Shown here piece by piece: positions 1-6,778 of a stretch of DNA of 15,477 nucleotides. The notes beneath the pieces were generated by a model, which saw nothing but the letters and a program-made list of their open reading frames with translations, had not been told where the DNA came from and made no database searches. The translations under genes and the position numbers were made by a program. Origin of the DNA: Pseudomonadota bacterium (GTDB lineage: Bacteria > Myxococcota_A > UBA796 > SXON01); the NCBI GenBank assembly GCA_005776735.1, contig SXOM01000364.1, forward strand, positions 1 through 15,477. The letters run 5' to 3'. The first letter of the stretch is position 1, and every line of letters begins with the position of its first letter.

Positions 1-108
1 GATCCGGCGCCGGCCGGCCGGAGCCGCCCCACGTGGGGCGCCCCGCGATCGGCCGGGTCGCGAGCCGGGGCGGGCGGGCGCCCGGCTGCGGTGCGAGCCA
101 CGGCAGAA
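1..108. repeat. Palindromic repeat, half A (interrupted copy)
   Basis: From about 36 the sequence matches, with a few changes, 14946-15021 and 15381-15456. The shared core has GCCCCG and CGGGGC arms around a CGACC/GGGTCG stem, so it can extrude as a hairpin. A 16-bp perfect palindrome, CGCCCCACGTGGGGCG, lies just upstream at 25-40 and is unique to this copy. In the intact copies half A runs straight into half B. Here similarity stops at about 108, and half B only resumes at about 4387, so this copy looks split by an insertion. No gene is seen here. Confidence 0.75.
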
Positions 109-115
109 TTCCGTC

Positions 116-135
116 TTATGCGGTGCTCCACATAA
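116..135. repeat. Mini-hairpin with TTATGCGG ends
   Basis: TTATGCGG (116-123) and CCACATAA (128-135) form an 8-bp stem with one mismatch around the tetraloop TGCT. It has the same ends as the larger site at 140-248 but almost no interior, so it may be a deleted or minimal version of that site. Confidence 0.45.
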
Positions 136-172
136 GGTCGATTATGCGGAGCCATTCGTGATGCGGAGTTTA

Positions 173-232
173 GCGCCGGGTCCTGTACAGGAGTTCGCGT
201 AGAAGATGGCGTATCTTCGCGTCACCCGGCGC
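173..232 (+). other. Nested hairpin block upstream of the gene at 268
   Basis: GCGCCGGGT (173-181) pairs perfectly with ACCCGGCGC (224-232). Enclosed are the perfect palindrome TCCTGTACAGGA (181-192) and the hairpin GAAGAT-GGCGT-ATCTTC (202-218), which extends with CGCG/GCG. As RNA or single-stranded DNA this could fold into a multi-branched structure. The role is unknown: cis-regulatory leader, or the variable core of a recombination site. Confidence 0.5.
181..192. promoter_or_regulatory. 12-bp palindrome, possible operator
   Basis: TCCTGTACAGGA is a perfect dyad 76 bases upstream of the start codon at 268. It could be a dimeric repressor site or simply part of the larger fold at 173-232. 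No regulator is identifiable. Confidence 0.25.
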
Positions 233-267
233 AGTCGCGCCGCATAATTCCGGGTTAGGCGAGGGAC

Positions 268-555
268 GTGACTCCAGATCAGTTCGCGAAGATGACACAG
301 CGGGTGATCGCCCGAGACGGTTTCGATGGGTACCTGCCCACCGCCTGCTACCCGCGGCGCCGAGAGGTGGTGGTCCTGGAGGGCGCGCCGCAGGGCGTGA
401 CTGTGGAGCCGGAGTTGGTTGCCTGGGCTGCCCGTCGGGTCGAAGAAGGTGAGGAGTTCCTTTTGGCCTTCAAGTGCGACGACTCACACTTCAAGGTAGT
501 CCGCGTCGCGGGTATGGAAGTTGATAGCGGAGTCTACCTGGCCGAGGTTGACTAA
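268..555 (+). CDS. Small hypothetical protein, 95 aa
   Basis: The GTG start is preceded by GCGAGGGAC, giving a GAGG ribosome-binding site. I do not recognise the family. The protein is acidic and soluble-looking, with no signal peptide or membrane segment. It carries aromatic and basic residues near position 25 (DGFDGYLPTACYPRRRE) and a C-terminal part that looks like beta strands (FLLAFKCDDSHFKVVRVAG). Its stop codon overlaps the left end of the RIT element. It shares its upstream site type with the broken gene at 3880-4258, so both look like accessory cargo genes. Composition is slightly less G+C-rich than the chromosomal genes to the right. Function unknown. Confidence 0.6.
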   Translation: MTPDQFAKMTQRVIARDGFDGYLPTACYPRRREVVVLEGAPQGVTVEPELVAWAARRVEEGEEFLLAFKCDDSHFKVVRVAGMEVDSGVYLAEVD

Positions 556-564
556 CAAGCCGAT
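552..564 (+). repeat. RIT left terminal inverted repeat
   Basis: CTAACAAGCCGAT matches CTGACAAGCGGGT, the minus-strand reading of 3851-3863, at 10 of 13 positions. It overlaps the stop codon of the gene at 268-555 and lies 105 bases beyond the end of ritC, as expected for an element terminus. Confidence 0.45.
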
Positions 565-615
565 GAGCCGACGAGCTGCGGGGAGACCAGGCGCTCGCGG
601 CTGAGCGGCATGGTC
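554..615. other. Imperfect palindrome at RIT left end
   Basis: Arms 554-576 and 593-615 pair through GCCG, AGCCG and CGAGC blocks, interrupted by mismatches and one unpaired A (571). An unpaired base in an imperfect hairpin starting with TAACAAG right after a stop codon is typical of attC sites, but the distal side lacks GTTRRRY. It may be the recombination substrate of the RIT element, or a terminator of the gene before it. The rest of 616-668 shows only the short dyad GGGCGCCGCCC. Confidence 0.35.
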
Positions 616-668
616 AATGGTCGGGCGCCGCCCGTATCGGAGGCGGCGGCGCCCTGCTCGGGGAGGTT

Positions 669-1658
669 CTACCGCTCCATCAGCGACGCGATGAGCGCGT
701 CCGGTGCTTTGAACTTCCCCTTCCGCAGCGAGGGCGGCACCGCGGCCTCCACCGCCTCCAGCTTCTCCGAGGGGTCCACTCGCAGGTAGATCTCGGTGGT
801 GCTCACGTCGTTGTGCCCCAGCTAGAGCGCCACCTTGCGGATGTCGCGCGTGGCCTGCAGGAGCATGAGCGCACAGCTGTGGCGGAGCTGGTGTGGCGAG
901 ACCGAGCGCGCCTTGAGGCTCGCGCAGCGCTCGGCTGCGGCGCGGACGTGCTTGTCGAGGACGTACTCGAACCCGGCCCGCGTCATCGCCTCGCCGCGCG
1001 CGTTCACGAACAGCTCGGGCGTGCGTACGTCCCCGCGCACAGCCAGCCAGCGGCGGAGGTCCTGCGCGGTCTCCTTCCAGAGCGGGAGGCAACGGTCCTT
1101 CCTGCCCTTTCCGTGGACGCGGATGGAGGGCGACGGCTGGAGCGTGACATCGGCGAGCGGGAGCCCGACGAGCTCGGAGACGCGCAACCCGCCGGCGAAG
1201 CAGAGGTGCATCATCGCCAGATCGCGGATGCCGAGCCGCGTGCCGAGGTCGGGCACGTCGAGGACCGCGCGGATCTCGTCCATGACGAGGTGCTGGATGA
1301 GGGGGTGATCGTGTCGCTTGTAGGGGATCGCTCGGATCTGGGCGACCTGGTCGATGAGCTTGGGCTCCCGGAACTCGATGAAGCGCATGAACGCGTTGAT
1401 CGCGGCCAGGCGCGCGTTGCGGGTGGTGGCGCCGTTCTTCCGGTCCGCCTCCAGGTGCTCCAGGAAAGCGAGCACGAGCTTGGCGTCCAGCTGCTCGACG
1501 TGCAGCTTCGATGGACGGGTTCCGAGCTTCTTGCTGGCGAAGTCGAGGAGGAGGCGGAACGCGTAGGCGTAGGATTCGCAGGTGCGGGGGCTCTGGCCCT
1601 TCTCGACCGGGAGATGCTCGCGGAGGAACGCCGTGAGCAGAGGCGCGAGCGGCGTCAT
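669..1658 (-). pseudogene. ritC: RIT tyrosine recombinase C, amber-interrupted
   Basis: Third recombinase of the trio. The ATG (1656-1658) overlaps the ritB stop as ATGA. The first 278 codons hold a SAM-like core-binding domain and most of the catalytic domain: Arg in GGLRVSEL, Lys in HGKGRKDR, and HQLRH (HxxR). Codon 279 is TAG (822-824), where the family has aliphatic-Trp-Leu-Gly-His, so a TGG-to-TAG change is likely. Reading on in the same frame gives LGHNDVSTTEIYL, with the second His and the nucleophilic Tyr, and 50 codons to a natural TAG at 669-671. The tail is perfectly preserved, so the mutation is recent, an error, or suppressed. Without readthrough the product lacks the Tyr and cannot cleave DNA. 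TAG is the normal stop of several intact genes here, so it is not a reassigned codon. Confidence 0.85.
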
Positions 1659-2569
1659 GGCGTCACCGTCCACATCAGCGACTCGGTCGCGGACGCGGTG
1701 TCCTGCATCAGCGACGGCGTCGCCTGGAGGTACCAGTAGGTGTCCTGCGGGTTGGCGTGCCCCAGGTACGTCGTCAGCGCGAGGTGGTGACGCGCAACAT
1801 CCTTGCCCCGATGGGCGCAGCGTTCCAGCGAGCGGGTGGCGAAGGTGTGCCGGAGATCGTGGACGCGGGGAAAGCGTCCGTTGCGCTTGGCGATGCCGGC
1901 GATCTCCTGGGCCTCGTGGAAGGCGTTGCGCATCGTCGGCTCGCTGACGTGGGTGTTCCCGCGGGACGCCGGGAAGAGATAGACGTTCTGGCCCTTCTGT
2001 CGACGGCGCTTGGCGAGGTAGCGGGCGAGCGCCTCGCGCGTGGTGGCGTGGAGCGGGACGAGGCGGCTCTTCCGGAACTTCGTCATCCGAACGACGAGGT
2101 GGCCGTCGGGGTGGATGTCGTCCAGCCGCAGCCGGAGCGCCTCGGAGAAGCGCATGCCGGTCGTGGCCACGAGACCAACGAAGGTCGCGACGATCTGCCG
2201 CTTCATCGAGAACGTCTCGCGGATGGAGCGGGCGGCCGCCAGCATGCGACCGATCTCGTCCGCGGTGTAGATGTGCGGGAGTGGGCGCCGCCAACGATGG
2301 GGGAGCGGGTCCCCGACGATGCGTTCGTGAAGCGGGTCCTCGGCGTGAGCGAACCGGGCGAAGCGGCGGAGGTCCCGGCACCGGATGTGGCGCGCGTGGG
2401 GAGACGGCGCCTGCGCGGCCCACTCCAGGACCGTGGCGACTCTGACGTGATCCTCGCCGCGCGCAGCGGCGAATGCCGCGAAGTGCCGGAGCCGGCGGTT
2501 CTGCTCGACCAGCTTGAACCCGAGGGCGCGACGGGTGGCGATGTACTGCTCGACGGCGGTGATCAGCAT
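1655..2569 (-). CDS. ritB: RIT tyrosine recombinase B, 304 aa
   Basis: Middle recombinase. The start at 2569 is chosen because GGAGGTGTCGCC precedes that ATG; another in-frame ATG lies 6 codons upstream. An N-terminal SAM-like DNA-binding domain occupies roughly residues 1-95. The catalytic domain follows with Arg in TTGMRFSEAL, Lys in MTKFRKSRL, HDLRH (HxxR), GH in YLGHANPQ and the nucleophile in DTYWYL, so the R-K-H-R-H-Y set is complete. The start overlaps the ritA stop (ATGCTGA) and the end overlaps the ritC start, indicating translational coupling in a single transcript. Known role of the family: concerted DNA strand exchange during RIT movement; the individual roles of A, B and C are not established. 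Confidence 0.88.
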   Translation of the reverse strand: MLITAVEQYIATRRALGFKLVEQNRRLRHFAAFAAARGEDHVRVATVLEWAAQAPSPHARHIRCRDLRRFARFAHAEDPLHERIVGDPLPHRWRRPLPHIYTADEIGRMLAAARSIRETFSMKRQIVATFVGLVATTGMRFSEALRLRLDDIHPDGHLVVRMTKFRKSRLVPLHATTREALARYLAKRRRQKGQNVYLFPASRGNTHVSEPTMRNAFHEAQEIAGIAKRNGRFPRVHDLRHTFATRSLERCAHRGKDVARHHLALTTYLGHANPQDTYWYLQATPSLMQDTASATESLMWTVTP

Positions 2570-3819
2570 GGCGACACCTCCGGCCACGGCTGGGCGACCT
2601 CCCCGAGCATCCCGAGGTCCACCTTCGCGTAGTGCGCGGTGGTCCCGGGGTTGCGGTGGCGCAGGACGGCTCCGACGCCGGCGAGGCTGGCGCCCTGCCG
2701 CAGCATCGTCGTCGCGACCGAGTGGCGAAAGACGTGGGAGCCGACCGAGGGCGTCTTCACGCCGGAGAGCCGGATGGCCTTCTTGGCCACGGCCGCCACG
2801 GCTTCCATGCTCAGCTCCCGGTAGGGCGCGAGCGTGCGGAGGAAGACGAACTCGCTGGGGACCTTCGGTCGTGCATCGAGGAGGTAGGCGAGCATCGCGT
2901 CCCCGACCTCCTGCGGCAGCGGCAGCCAGTGCTGCCGACGCCCCTTTCCGGCGACGGCGAGGCGCCCACCCACCCAGTCCACGTCCGCCATGCGAAGCGC
3001 GGCGACCTCGCCGGCGCGGAGTCCGAGCCGCGCGAGCAGAAGGATGATCGCCCGATCGCGAGCCCCGACCTTCGTGGCGGGATCGAACACCGCGATCGCC
3101 TTCTCCACGTCGTCCGGCTCGATGTACCGGGGCACCGACGAGAGCCTCCAGTTCGCCGGGTACATGAGCGCACCCTCCATCCCCCGCGCCACGCGGCCCG
3201 TCGCGACCAGGAAGCGCAGGTAGGAACGCGTCGCGATGGTGATCGTGGTTGCGCGGTCCACCCCGAACTTCCCGCTTTCCTTTGTCACGAACCCGCGGAC
3301 GTTCCGGGTGGTGTACGTCGATGGGTCGTCGCCGACGCCCTCCACCAGCCGCGCGAGGACGACGAGGTACACGCGCTGGGACGAGGCGCGCACGCCCCCG
3401 TGCTGCCCGATCCAGGCCGCATACTCGGCGAGGATGGGGTACTGCTCCTGGATGGTGGGCTTGCGCGACGGGGGCGTCGCCACGCCCGTTTCCACGAGGA
3501 AGCCCACGAACGTCCCCACCGAGGACACGTCCCCCCGGAGTTCCATCTTCCCGTTGCGACCCATGCCGTAGAGGAGGCCGCGGGTGTCGAGGTGCGCCCG
3601 GAACGCAGCGAGGTTCGCGACTTCATCCCGACCGACCTGCCTCTTCGATTCGTCGATCCACACACAGTAGCGTGCGAGGGCGTGCAGGTAGAGCGACATC
3701 GAGCCGCGCGTGTACTGGCGAGCGACGAGCCACGCGACGTAGGCGTCGACGTGCTCGCGGGCGGGGCCCGCACGAAGGCTGCGGGCGATGTTCTGACGAG
3801 TGAGGATCTGGTCGAGCAT
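2563..3819 (-). CDS. ritA: RIT tyrosine recombinase A, 418 aa
   Basis: First and largest of the trio. The ATG at 3819 is preceded by AGGGAGG two bases upstream. The long N-terminal region (about residues 1-215) looks like two core-binding segments. The catalytic domain then has Arg in LGLRAGEVAAL, Lys in AGKGRRQHW, HVFRHS (HxxR), and the final His and Tyr in LRHRNPGTTAHYAKVD. All six catalytic positions are present, so the protein should be active. Its ribosome-binding site lies in one arm of an 8-bp hairpin (3822-3844), so ritA translation, and through coupling the whole trio, may be limited by RNA structure. Ordinary phage or XerC-like integrases are a less likely reading because of the strict three-gene arrangement. 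Confidence 0.9.
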   Translation of the reverse strand: MLDQILTRQNIARSLRAGPAREHVDAYVAWLVARQYTRGSMSLYLHALARYCVWIDESKRQVGRDEVANLAAFRAHLDTRGLLYGMGRNGKMELRGDVSSVGTFVGFLVETGVATPPSRKPTIQEQYPILAEYAAWIGQHGGVRASSQRVYLVVLARLVEGVGDDPSTYTTRNVRGFVTKESGKFGVDRATTITIATRSYLRFLVATGRVARGMEGALMYPANWRLSSVPRYIEPDDVEKAIAVFDPATKVGARDRAIILLLARLGLRAGEVAALRMADVDWVGGRLAVAGKGRRQHWLPLPQEVGDAMLAYLLDARPKVPSEFVFLRTLAPYRELSMEAVAAVAKKAIRLSGVKTPSVGSHVFRHSVATTMLRQGASLAGVGAVLRHRNPGTTAHYAKVDLGMLGEVAQPWPEVSPC

Positions 3820-3821
3820 GG

Positions 3822-3844
3822 GCCTCCCTGGGTTGTAGGGAGGC
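3822..3844 (-). promoter_or_regulatory. Hairpin over the ritA ribosome-binding site
   Basis: In the mRNA sense, GCCTCCCT, the 7-base loop ACAACCC and AGGGAGGC form a perfect 8-bp stem. The second arm is the Shine-Dalgarno sequence, two bases before the ATG. CGGGTACCCG (3846-3855), a perfect dyad, lies next to it. The structure could repress ritA translation, or could be a recombinase-binding palindrome near the element end, or both. Confidence 0.5.
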
Positions 3845-3850
3845 TCGGGT

Positions 3851-3863
3851 ACCCGCTTGTCAG
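3851..3863 (-). repeat. RIT right terminal inverted repeat
   Basis: Read on the minus strand, CTGACAAGCGGGT mirrors 552-564 at 10 of 13 positions. It lies 32 bases upstream of ritA and 16 bases past the stop codon of the opposing gene at 3880. Confidence 0.45.
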
Positions 3864-3879
3864 CAGCCGCGGCACGGAA

Positions 3880-4258
3880 CTAGCTACGCCGCCTGCCCGC
3901 CGCGTCGGCAACGTGGTCAGCCACCTCGCGCACCTCACGAACGATGAACTCTGCGCAGGCGCGAAGGGGATCGGTAAATGCCAAGCGTTCGCCGCCCGGG
4001 TGGAAGCCGACCGCGAATGTCCCCCCCCGGATTCTGGAGGAAGTACCAGCCAGACGACACCCGTTTGTCGGCGGAGTAATTGAGCCAGGAATCGACCAAT
4101 TCAGGGTTGCGAGCCAGGTGCCCGGCAACCGAGTCCACACTGAGCGTGGCAGAGGCATCCAGGTAGCCCGACTCCGCCAGGAGCATGACGACCGACGCGT
4201 CTCCCCGCGCCTTGAAGCTCGAGGGGATTCGGCAGACGGCAGCGACCACGTCGATCAC
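3880..4258 (-). pseudogene. Hypothetical gene frameshifted at a G8 tract
   Basis: The GTG at 4258 follows a GAGGTG ribosome-binding site. The first frame reads sensibly to DKRVSSGWYFLQNPGG, then enters a run of eight G (C on the plus strand, 4021-4028) and turns into Arg-rich nonsense. Removing one G restores a convincing continuation, TFAVGFHPGGERLAF then ACAEFIVREVREV, ending at TAG (3880-3882), about 125 aa in all. The family is not recognised; the style resembles small immunity-like proteins near mobile DNA, but I cannot confirm that. The length change in a homopolymer could be phase variation, decay or a sequencing error. It converges on the gene at 268-555 and shares its upstream site type. 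Confidence 0.65.
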
Positions 4259-4282
4259 GTTCGCACCTCACGGACGGGTTGC

Positions 4283-4390
4283 TTATGCGTAACTCTCGAC
4301 CGGCCGCGGTGGCCGGTCGTTGGCGTCCGAGGCTCGGAAGTCATCCGGAGGGCGCCCCGGCCTCCGCATAACGACCGGCTCCGCATAATC
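4283..4390 (-). repeat. attC-like structured site (right copy)
   Basis: This is the inverted partner of 140-248. The ends are TTATGCG (4283-4289) and the tandem CCGCATAA motifs at 4364-4371 and 4381-4388. The interior is unrelated to the left copy but again consists of hairpins: CGACCGGCC-GCGGT-GGCCGGTCG (4297-4319, perfect 9-bp stem), TCCGA-GGC-TCGGA, and a GGAGG/CCTCC stem. The overall length, about 107 bp, equals that of the left site. It lies directly upstream, in the minus sense, of the gene starting at 4258. Confidence 0.5.
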
Positions 4391-4636
4391 CGCCGGCACT
4401 CATGACCCATAAGCGCCGCCGGATTTCCGCGAGGCGGGCATAAGCCACCCCGGATTTCCGTTTTCCGCCCGCCGGAGCCCGCCAGCAGCGCCGCCACCAC
4501 GAACAAACCTGCGCTTTTCATGCCCCACGGCCGCGCGGGCGACCAACAGCGGAAATCCGAGGGGGCTTACACCGCGGCCAGGGAAATCCGAACGGGCTTA
4601 CGGTGCATGAGCCCCCGCGGATTTCCGCGCCGGCGG
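4387..4636. repeat. Palindromic repeat, half B (copy 1)
   Basis: Matches 15018-15265 over about 245 bases with scattered changes. It is built from a short motif, CGGAAATCCG followed after a few bases by GCTTATG or GCTTAC, present in both orientations and separated by 70-100 base spacers. The pair at 4582-4626 forms a hairpin (GGAAATCCG/CGGATTTCC plus GGGCT/AGCCC). Open frames across it are low-complexity and inconsistent between copies, so I call no gene. Its half A partner is at 1-108, about 4.3 kb away. Confidence 0.75.
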
Positions 4637-4694
4637 AGTTCCACCCCGGCGCGGTCCGCGCCGGCGTTGGCCCCCCGAAAAGGAACGCCGACCC

Positions 4695-4708
4695 GCGCCC
4701 CGGGGCGC
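4695..4708 (-). terminator. Possible terminator after the EF-G-like gene
   Basis: GCGCCCCGGGGCGC is a perfect 14-bp dyad 21 bases past the stop codon at 4730. In the minus sense it is followed, after a GC stretch, by TTCCTTTTC, a weak pyrimidine tract. A perfect dyad without a real loop is not ideal, so confidence is low. Confidence 0.3.
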
Positions 4709-4729
4709 CGCGTCCTGCCCAGCGGCCGC

Positions 4730-6778
4730 TCAGTCCTCCTCGACCTTGCGCTCGAACGCCGCCGCGAGCTTCTGCTGGACCGGGGCGGTGACCGCCGCGT
4801 AGTGGCTCGGCGCCAGCGTGTAGTACGCCGCTCCACCCGACAACGACTTGAGCCGGGAGCCGAAGTCCCCGAGCTCGGCCAGCGCCGCCTGGCCGTTGAT
4901 GATCGCGTTGCCGTGGGCGTCCTGGTCGGTACGCGTGACGTGCCCGTGGCGGGTGCTCAGCTCGCTGGTGACCGGGCCCATGAGCGCGGCCGGCACGCTG
5001 ATCTCGACGTTGACGATGGGCTCGAGCACGATGGGGCCGGCCACCTCGACCGCCGCGAGCACGGCGCGGCGGCCCGCGCTGTAGAACGCGATCTCCTTGC
5101 CGTCGACCGCGTGGGTCTTGCCGTCGTACAGGGTCACGCGCACGTCGTGGACCGGGAAGCCGGCGACCACCCCTTCGAGCAGGCCCTGGCGCACGCCCTT
5201 CTCGACCGCGGGGATGAACGCGTTGGGGATGACTCCGCCCCGCACGGCGTCGACGAACTCGAAGCCGGCGCCGCGGGCGAGCGGCTCGACGCGCAGGAAG
5301 ACCTCGCCGAACTGCCCGGCGCCGCCGGTCTGCTTCTTGTGGCGGCAATGGCCCTCGGCGCCGCGGGTGATGGTCTCGCGGTAGGGGACGCGCGGCGGGT
5401 GGGTGTCGAGCTCCAGGCGGTGCCGCGACGCGAGCTGCTGCAGGAGCACCCGCAGGTGCAGCTCACCGAGCCCGAAGAGCACGGTCTCGTGGAGGGTCGG
5501 GTGCCGCTCGACGACCACGCAAGGGTCCTCGAGCTCGAGCTTGTGGAGCACCTCGAACATGCGCTGCTCGTCGGTCTTCTTGCGGGTTTCGACCGCGAGT
5601 CCGTACATCGGGCGCGGGAGGACCACCCGCTCGACGCGGAGGTGCGTGTCCTCGCTGTGGTCGTGCAGGACCACCTCGCGCTCCAGCTCGTCGACGCGCG
5701 TGATGGCGCCGATCTCGCCGGGGCCCAGGGCGTCGACCTCGTCGAGCTCCTTGCCGCGGATGCGGTACAGGTGCGCGACCTTGAACGGCCGCTGGCCGTC
5801 GCCCGCGTACAGGTTCATGTCGCGCCGCAGGGTGCCCTGGTGCACCCGGAGCGCCGCCACCTTGCCGAGGTACGGATCGTGCCACACGCTGAACACGTGC
5901 GCGAGGGCGTGGGCGTCCGGGTCGGGGCGGACCGGGAACGCGGTGACCACGTCGCCCTCGACCCGCTCGAAGCGCGGCGGGTTGCCCTCGGCGGGGCTCG
6001 GCGAGAGGCTCTGGATCACGTGGAGCAGCTCGGCCACGCCGGCCCCGGTGCGGGCGGAGGTGAAGACGATGGGGACGAGGTGCCCCTCGCGGAGCGCCTT
6101 CTCGAACGGGGCGTGGAGCTCGGCCGCGCTCGGGTCCTGCCCGTCGTCGAGGAAGCGCGCGAGCAGGTCCTCGTCTTCTTCGACGAGCTGATCGACGAGC
6201 TGGCGATGGGCGGCGGCGACGTCCCCCAGGTCCGCGTCGCCCTGGGCGTGGTCGATGACCTCGACGACATCGGCGCCGCCGTGCGCGGGCAGGTCCAGGA
6301 GCAGGCATTGGCGCCCCCACCGTTCGCGGATCTCGTCGACCAGGGCGCCGAGCTGCACGTTCGGCGCGTCGATCTTGTTGACGATGACCATGCGGCACAG
6401 GCCGCGTTCGGTCGCGGCGCGCATCATGCGGTCGGCCACCAGGCCGATTCCATCCCGGGCGTCGACCACGACCGCGACGAGGTCGACCGCCGTGAGCGCA
6501 GGGAGCGCGTGCCCTGCGAAGTCGGGGTACCCCGGGGTGTCCAGGAGGTTCAGCTCCAGGCCCCCGACCTGGAGCTGTGCGATTCCGCACCGGATCGAGT
6601 GCCCCAGCTCACGCTCCAGGGGATCGTAGTCGGTGACGGTGGTGCCCTTGGCGACCGAGCCGGGCGCTTCGACCGCCTTGGCGGCGTACAGCAACGCTTC
6701 GACGAGCGAGGTCTTTCCGGAGCCGGCGTGGCCCACGAAGGCGAGGGTGCGGATGGCGTCGACGGGGAGTGCGGGCAT
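4730..6778 (-). CDS. Elongation factor G-like protein (EF-G-2 type), 682 aa
   Basis: A translational GTPase paralogous to FusA. The G domain has a P-loop GHAGSGKT (residues 16-23; standard EF-G has xHxDxGKT), G3 as DTPGYPDF (80-87) and G4 as NKID (134-137). Domains II-V follow, including the EF-G domain IV signature HKKQTGGAGQFGE. Length fits EF-G (about 690 aa). The altered P-loop is typical of the EF-G-2 group, whose members are nonessential and of unsettled function. The start at 6778 is chosen for GAGG about 8 bases upstream; an ATG at 6808 would add 10 residues. It is the last gene of the dinB-led minus-strand run, 47 bases after the preceding stop. The housekeeping EF-G gene is expected elsewhere. 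Confidence 0.88.
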   Translation of the reverse strand: MPALPVDAIRTLAFVGHAGSGKTSLVEALLYAAKAVEAPGSVAKGTTVTDYDPLERELGHSIRCGIAQLQVGGLELNLLDTPGYPDFAGHALPALTAVDLVAVVVDARDGIGLVADRMMRAATERGLCRMVIVNKIDAPNVQLGALVDEIRERWGRQCLLLDLPAHGGADVVEVIDHAQGDADLGDVAAAHRQLVDQLVEEDEDLLARFLDDGQDPSAAELHAPFEKALREGHLVPIVFTSARTGAGVAELLHVIQSLSPSPAEGNPPRFERVEGDVVTAFPVRPDPDAHALAHVFSVWHDPYLGKVAALRVHQGTLRRDMNLYAGDGQRPFKVAHLYRIRGKELDEVDALGPGEIGAITRVDELEREVVLHDHSEDTHLRVERVVLPRPMYGLAVETRKKTDEQRMFEVLHKLELEDPCVVVERHPTLHETVLFGLGELHLRVLLQQLASRHRLELDTHPPRVPYRETITRGAEGHCRHKKQTGGAGQFGEVFLRVEPLARGAGFEFVDAVRGGVIPNAFIPAVEKGVRQGLLEGVVAGFPVHDVRVTLYDGKTHAVDGKEIAFYSAGRRAVLAAVEVAGPIVLEPIVNVEISVPAALMGPVTSELSTRHGHVTRTDQDAHGNAIINGQAALAELGDFGSRLKSLSGGAAYYTLAPSHYAAVTAPVQQKLAAAFERKVEED

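Larger units (their letters stand above)
140..248 (+). repeat. attC-like structured site (left copy)
   Basis: The ends are a perfect 9-bp inverted repeat, ATTATGCGG (141-149) and CCGCATAAT (240-248). Within it, 140-168 matches the reverse complement of 4362-4390 at 26 of 29 bases. The interior differs completely from the right-hand copy but is also hairpin-rich. The site ends 19 bases before the start codon of the gene at 268. The overall form (conserved inverted ends, variable palindromic interior, ~108 bp, beside a small orphan gene) resembles an integron attC. Canonical GTTRRRY/RYYYAAC ends are absent, so it could instead be a tyrosine-recombinase site or a structured mRNA leader. Confidence 0.5.
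552..3863 (-). mobile_element. RIT (recombinase-in-trio) element
   Basis: Three different tyrosine recombinases lie head-to-tail on the minus strand, overlapping by 7 and 4 bases, with nothing else between them. That arrangement defines RIT elements. The proposed ends are the imperfect inverted repeats 552-564 and 3851-3863, each next to a palindrome. The element sits exactly between the 3' ends of two convergent small genes, so neither reading frame is cut. No flanking target duplication is obvious. ritC carries an amber stop before its catalytic Tyr, so the copy may be inactive. The ends are inferred. Confidence 0.8.

Noticed and set aside
254..260. GTTAGGC as a canonical integron R' core site (GTTRRRY)
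   Set aside because: It matches the consensus, but no partner RYYYAAC lies at a suitable distance upstream. A 7-base degenerate motif is expected by chance, and it sits in the ribosome-binding region.
669..1658. TAG read as a sense codon (genetic code change)
   Set aside because: Intact genes in the window, including dinB, fmt and the hydrolase, end in TAG at the expected length.
822..2423. 533-codon minus-strand frame upstream of and including ritC
   Set aside because: The first ~255 codons overlap ritB in another frame and are Arg/Pro-rich. The true ritC start is the ATG coupled to the ritB stop.
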